DNA from: CAKVLS01 sp045638465
GTDB lineage: Bacteria; Bacillota; Clostridia; Christensenellales; UBA1242
Direction: 5' to 3'
DNA: 7,137 nt
Assembly (NCBI GenBank): GCA_045638465.1
Contig: JAZUBK010000042.1
Coordinates: forward strand, 1 to 7,137
Shown one piece after another: positions 5,731 to 7,137 of the stretch. Under the pieces are notes generated by a model. The model was not told the DNA's origin, searched no databases, and saw nothing but the letters and a program-made list of their open reading frames with translations. A program made the position numbers and the translations under genes. How positions within the stretch are numbered: the stretch's first letter is position 1; the number at the start of each line of letters is the position of its first letter.

Positions 5731-6876
5731 TTAGTACCACCTCATATATTGACCAATGTTTGATTCGTCTTGACTATCGAACTCAGGCATCTTGTTGTTT
5801 TTAACATACTCGTCGACTTTTTGTTTTTTCTGCTCAAAGTATTTTGTCTTGAGCCTTATTACCATTGGTTTTTGTATTGCGTTGGCAATCAAAAAGATTA
5901 CAATATTGGCTATAACAATAATTATTGATGTTGCCATTAGCCAAGAATATCTAAAGAAGTTTATACCCAAAATACAGAATATGATAGAGAAAAGCGAAAT
6001 AAGAGTAGGTAAGGCAAATACCTTTCTTGATTTTTTTGCCAAGGTCTTATCCAAAGAATCTCCAGTTGCTTTTGGCAATTCGCCATAGATTTTGTCCTCA
6101 CAACTGATACAACATAGCTTGTGCTCTGTTCCTTGATAGTTATAAGTCAAAGCATATTCAGGAATAACATATATTGCAGAGTTTGTGATATTGTGAACAA
6201 TCTTAATATTCTTTTCATAAGTGTTTGCTTGAACTTGGTTTTTTAGTCTTGCAATCTCAGTTTCGATTGCTTGTTTTATCTCTTCTTTAGTAGGGAAGTT
6301 TTTGCCCAGGCTTGTAATTACATCTTTAGAAATCTTATTAGAATAAATTTCTCCCGCTGGTAAAACAGTACGCAGCATAGCTTCTTCATAAATTTGGTTG
6401 CCTTGCAAAAGTCTTATGCAAGAGGTAAAGCTAGAAGATTTTTCTGAGCCATTGTTTTCTAAAGTAACAGAACCCATAGAACGTTTTACTTCCGAAGATA
6501 TAGAGATAATAGTAAACTCTACATCAAAGACCACATAATATCCGTAGTTTTGTTCAACCTTTGTAAATTGAGAATCCAAAACATCATTTGGGGTTGTAGG
6601 AGTCATGCCAAGATAAATAATTGCATTTTTCCAGAATTGATTTTTAGACACAATAGGTTTTACAGCGTAGATATTTTTTGTCTCTTTGGTAGTTGGTTTA
6701 AAAAAAGAAACAAACTTATCTTGGATATTATCTTTTAGTCTTATTGTAGAATTACAATAATTACAAACATAAGTGTCGTCGCCTTCTTGTGTAAAGTGTG
6801 AAGACCCACAGTTGTTACACTTTAGGTGGCTAACGGTAGCGTTGTTTGTTGGTATTTTGTTTTCAGTGTTTTCCAT
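5731..6876 (-). CDS. Zinc-ribbon protein with two C-terminal membrane helices
   Basis: A 381-residue protein of unknown function. An N-terminal zinc ribbon has Cys20-x2-Cys23 and Cys38-x2-Cys41. The middle (about 70-265) is soluble and includes a charged, helix-prone stretch at 195-222. Residues 235-268 resemble, from memory, a segment (IYVIPEYALTYNY ... IYGELPK) that precedes the membrane helices in many zinc-ribbon membrane proteins of Bacillota; here it carries an unusual CCISC. Two hydrophobic segments (about 288-307 and 312-333) are joined by a very short loop and flanked by lysines on both sides, suggesting both ends are cytoplasmic. AAGGAA eight bases before the ATG supports the start. 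It is first in an operon with the secreted BIG2 protein, so a role linked to the cell envelope is plausible but unproven. Confidence 0.82.
   Translation of the reverse strand: MENTENKIPTNNATVSHLKCNNCGSSHFTQEGDDTYVCNYCNSTIRLKDNIQDKFVSFFKPTTKETKNIYAVKPIVSKNQFWKNAIIYLGMTPTTPNDVLDSQFTKVEQNYGYYVVFDVEFTIISISSEVKRSMGSVTLENNGSEKSSSFTSCIRLLQGNQIYEEAMLRTVLPAGEIYSNKISKDVITSLGKNFPTKEEIKQAIETEIARLKNQVQANTYEKNIKIVHNITNSAIYVIPEYALTYNYQGTEHKLCCISCEDKIYGELPKATGDSLDKTLAKKSRKVFALPTLISLFSIIFCILGINFFRYSWLMATSIIIVIANIVIFLIANAIQKPMVIRLKTKYFEQKKQKVDEYVKNNKMPEFDSQDESNIGQYMRWY
5737..5742 (-). promoter_or_regulatory. Ribosome binding site of the BIG2 gene within the zinc-ribbon gene
   Basis: On the minus strand AGGTGG lies seven bases before the BIG2 ATG and is formed by the Arg-Trp codons near the end of the zinc-ribbon protein. 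The upstream stop and downstream start are one base apart, which supports this start codon and translational coupling. Confidence 0.85.
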
Positions 6877-6902
6877 AACTAAAATTCCTTTTTTATATGG
6901 TT

Positions 6903-6931
6903 ATTGTATCATTTAGGGGCAAAATAATCAA
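6903..6931 (-). promoter_or_regulatory. Probable sigma-A promoter of the zinc-ribbon/BIG2 operon
   Basis: On the minus strand, TTGATT (6926-6931) and TACAAT (6903-6908) are separated by 17 bases, and TGA just before the -10 makes it an extended element. Transcription would start near 6896, leaving a leader of about 20 bases containing the AAGGAA ribosome site (6885-6890). Confidence 0.65.
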
Positions 6932-6982
6932 ACATAATAGGGTTTTTTGTAATATATAGTTAATAAATAAAGCAAAAATACA

Positions 6983-7011
6983 TTGACACAAATATAAAAA
7001 ACAAATATAAT
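6983..7011 (+). promoter_or_regulatory. Perfect-consensus sigma-A promoter of tRNA-Thr
   Basis: TTGACA (6983-6988) and TATAAT (7006-7011) match consensus at all 12 positions with the ideal 17-base spacer. The 20 bases upstream are A/T-rich and could act as an UP element. Transcription should start near 7018, about 70 bases before the tRNA, so the precursor has a 5' leader that needs processing. Such strength fits a stable-RNA gene. Confidence 0.9.
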
Positions 7012-7087
7012 AACTTTCGTAACAAACTTGCGACTATTTTTTAGTAAAAAAGCATTTTATCAGATGTTACCGAAAATAATTTGATAT

Positions 7088-7137
7088 GCTACTGTGGCTC
7101 AGGGGTAGAGCACCACCTTGGTAAGGTGGGGGTCGCG
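7088..7137 (+). tRNA. tRNA-Thr (anticodon GGU), cut by the window end
   Basis: The 5' two-thirds of a tRNA are present: acceptor strand GCTACTG (7088-7094), D stem GCTC/GAGC, and anticodon stem CCACC/GGTGG enclosing TTGGTAA with GGT at 7120-7122. The variable loop follows and the T arm is just beginning when the sequence ends, so acceptor pairing cannot be confirmed. Anticodon and body fit tRNA-Thr. Confidence 0.92.

Noticed and set aside
164..7135. 26 of 28 bases shared between tRNA-Ile (164-191) and tRNA-Thr (7108-7135), suggesting island attachment sites
   Set aside because: The match covers the anticodon arm and variable loop only. From memory, tRNA-Ile(GAU) and tRNA-Thr(GGU) are similar there in other bacteria too. 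No integrase or mobile gene lies between.
1..7137. CRISPR array, insertion sequence, phage or toxin-antitoxin genes
   Set aside because: No regularly spaced repeats, transposase or integrase motifs, or small paired genes were seen on either strand.

Overview
The window looks like a chromosomal segment of an AT-rich, probably anaerobic member of the Bacillota (Clostridia-like). The reasons are strong AGGAGG-type ribosome sites, A/T-rich intergenic DNA with sigma-A-like promoters, tRNA genes with encoded CCA ends, an enoate-reductase-type flavin/iron-sulfur enzyme, and a secreted Ig-like (BIG2) protein. This placement is inference; no rRNA or marker gene is present.

Layout. (1) Bases 31-218 hold tRNA-Ala(UGC) and tRNA-Ile(GAU), closed by an intrinsic terminator. 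The tRNA-Ala 3' end is partly duplicated in the spacer between them. (2) Bases 249-592 carry no intact gene. They contain a second, bidirectional hairpin, what may be the decayed tail of a minus-strand membrane-protein gene, and the promoter of the next operon. (3) Bases 593-4388 are a tight three-gene plus-strand operon: a 685-residue old-yellow-enzyme/enoate-reductase-like flavoprotein, then the large (catalytic) and small (swivel) subunits of a split aconitase X (AcnX). (4) Bases 4450-4606 hold back-to-back terminators where this operon meets a convergent one. (5) Bases 4617-6876 are a two-gene minus-strand operon: a zinc-ribbon protein with two C-terminal membrane helices, then a secreted protein of about four BIG2 domains whose ribosome site lies inside the end of the first gene. 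(6) At the right edge a perfect-consensus promoter drives a tRNA-Thr(GGU) gene cut off by the window end.

How the genes may work together. AcnX enzymes are Fe-S dehydratases, and the flavoprotein belongs to a family that reduces activated C=C bonds with NADH. Their co-transcription suggests a dehydrate-then-reduce route: a hydroxy-acid loses water on AcnX and the resulting unsaturated acid is reduced by the flavoenzyme, regenerating NAD+. No transporter, CoA-transferase or electron-transfer flavoprotein is linked, so the substrate cannot be read from the context. This pairing is the most interesting content of the window. The zinc-ribbon/BIG2 pair looks like an unrelated cell-envelope unit of unknown function.
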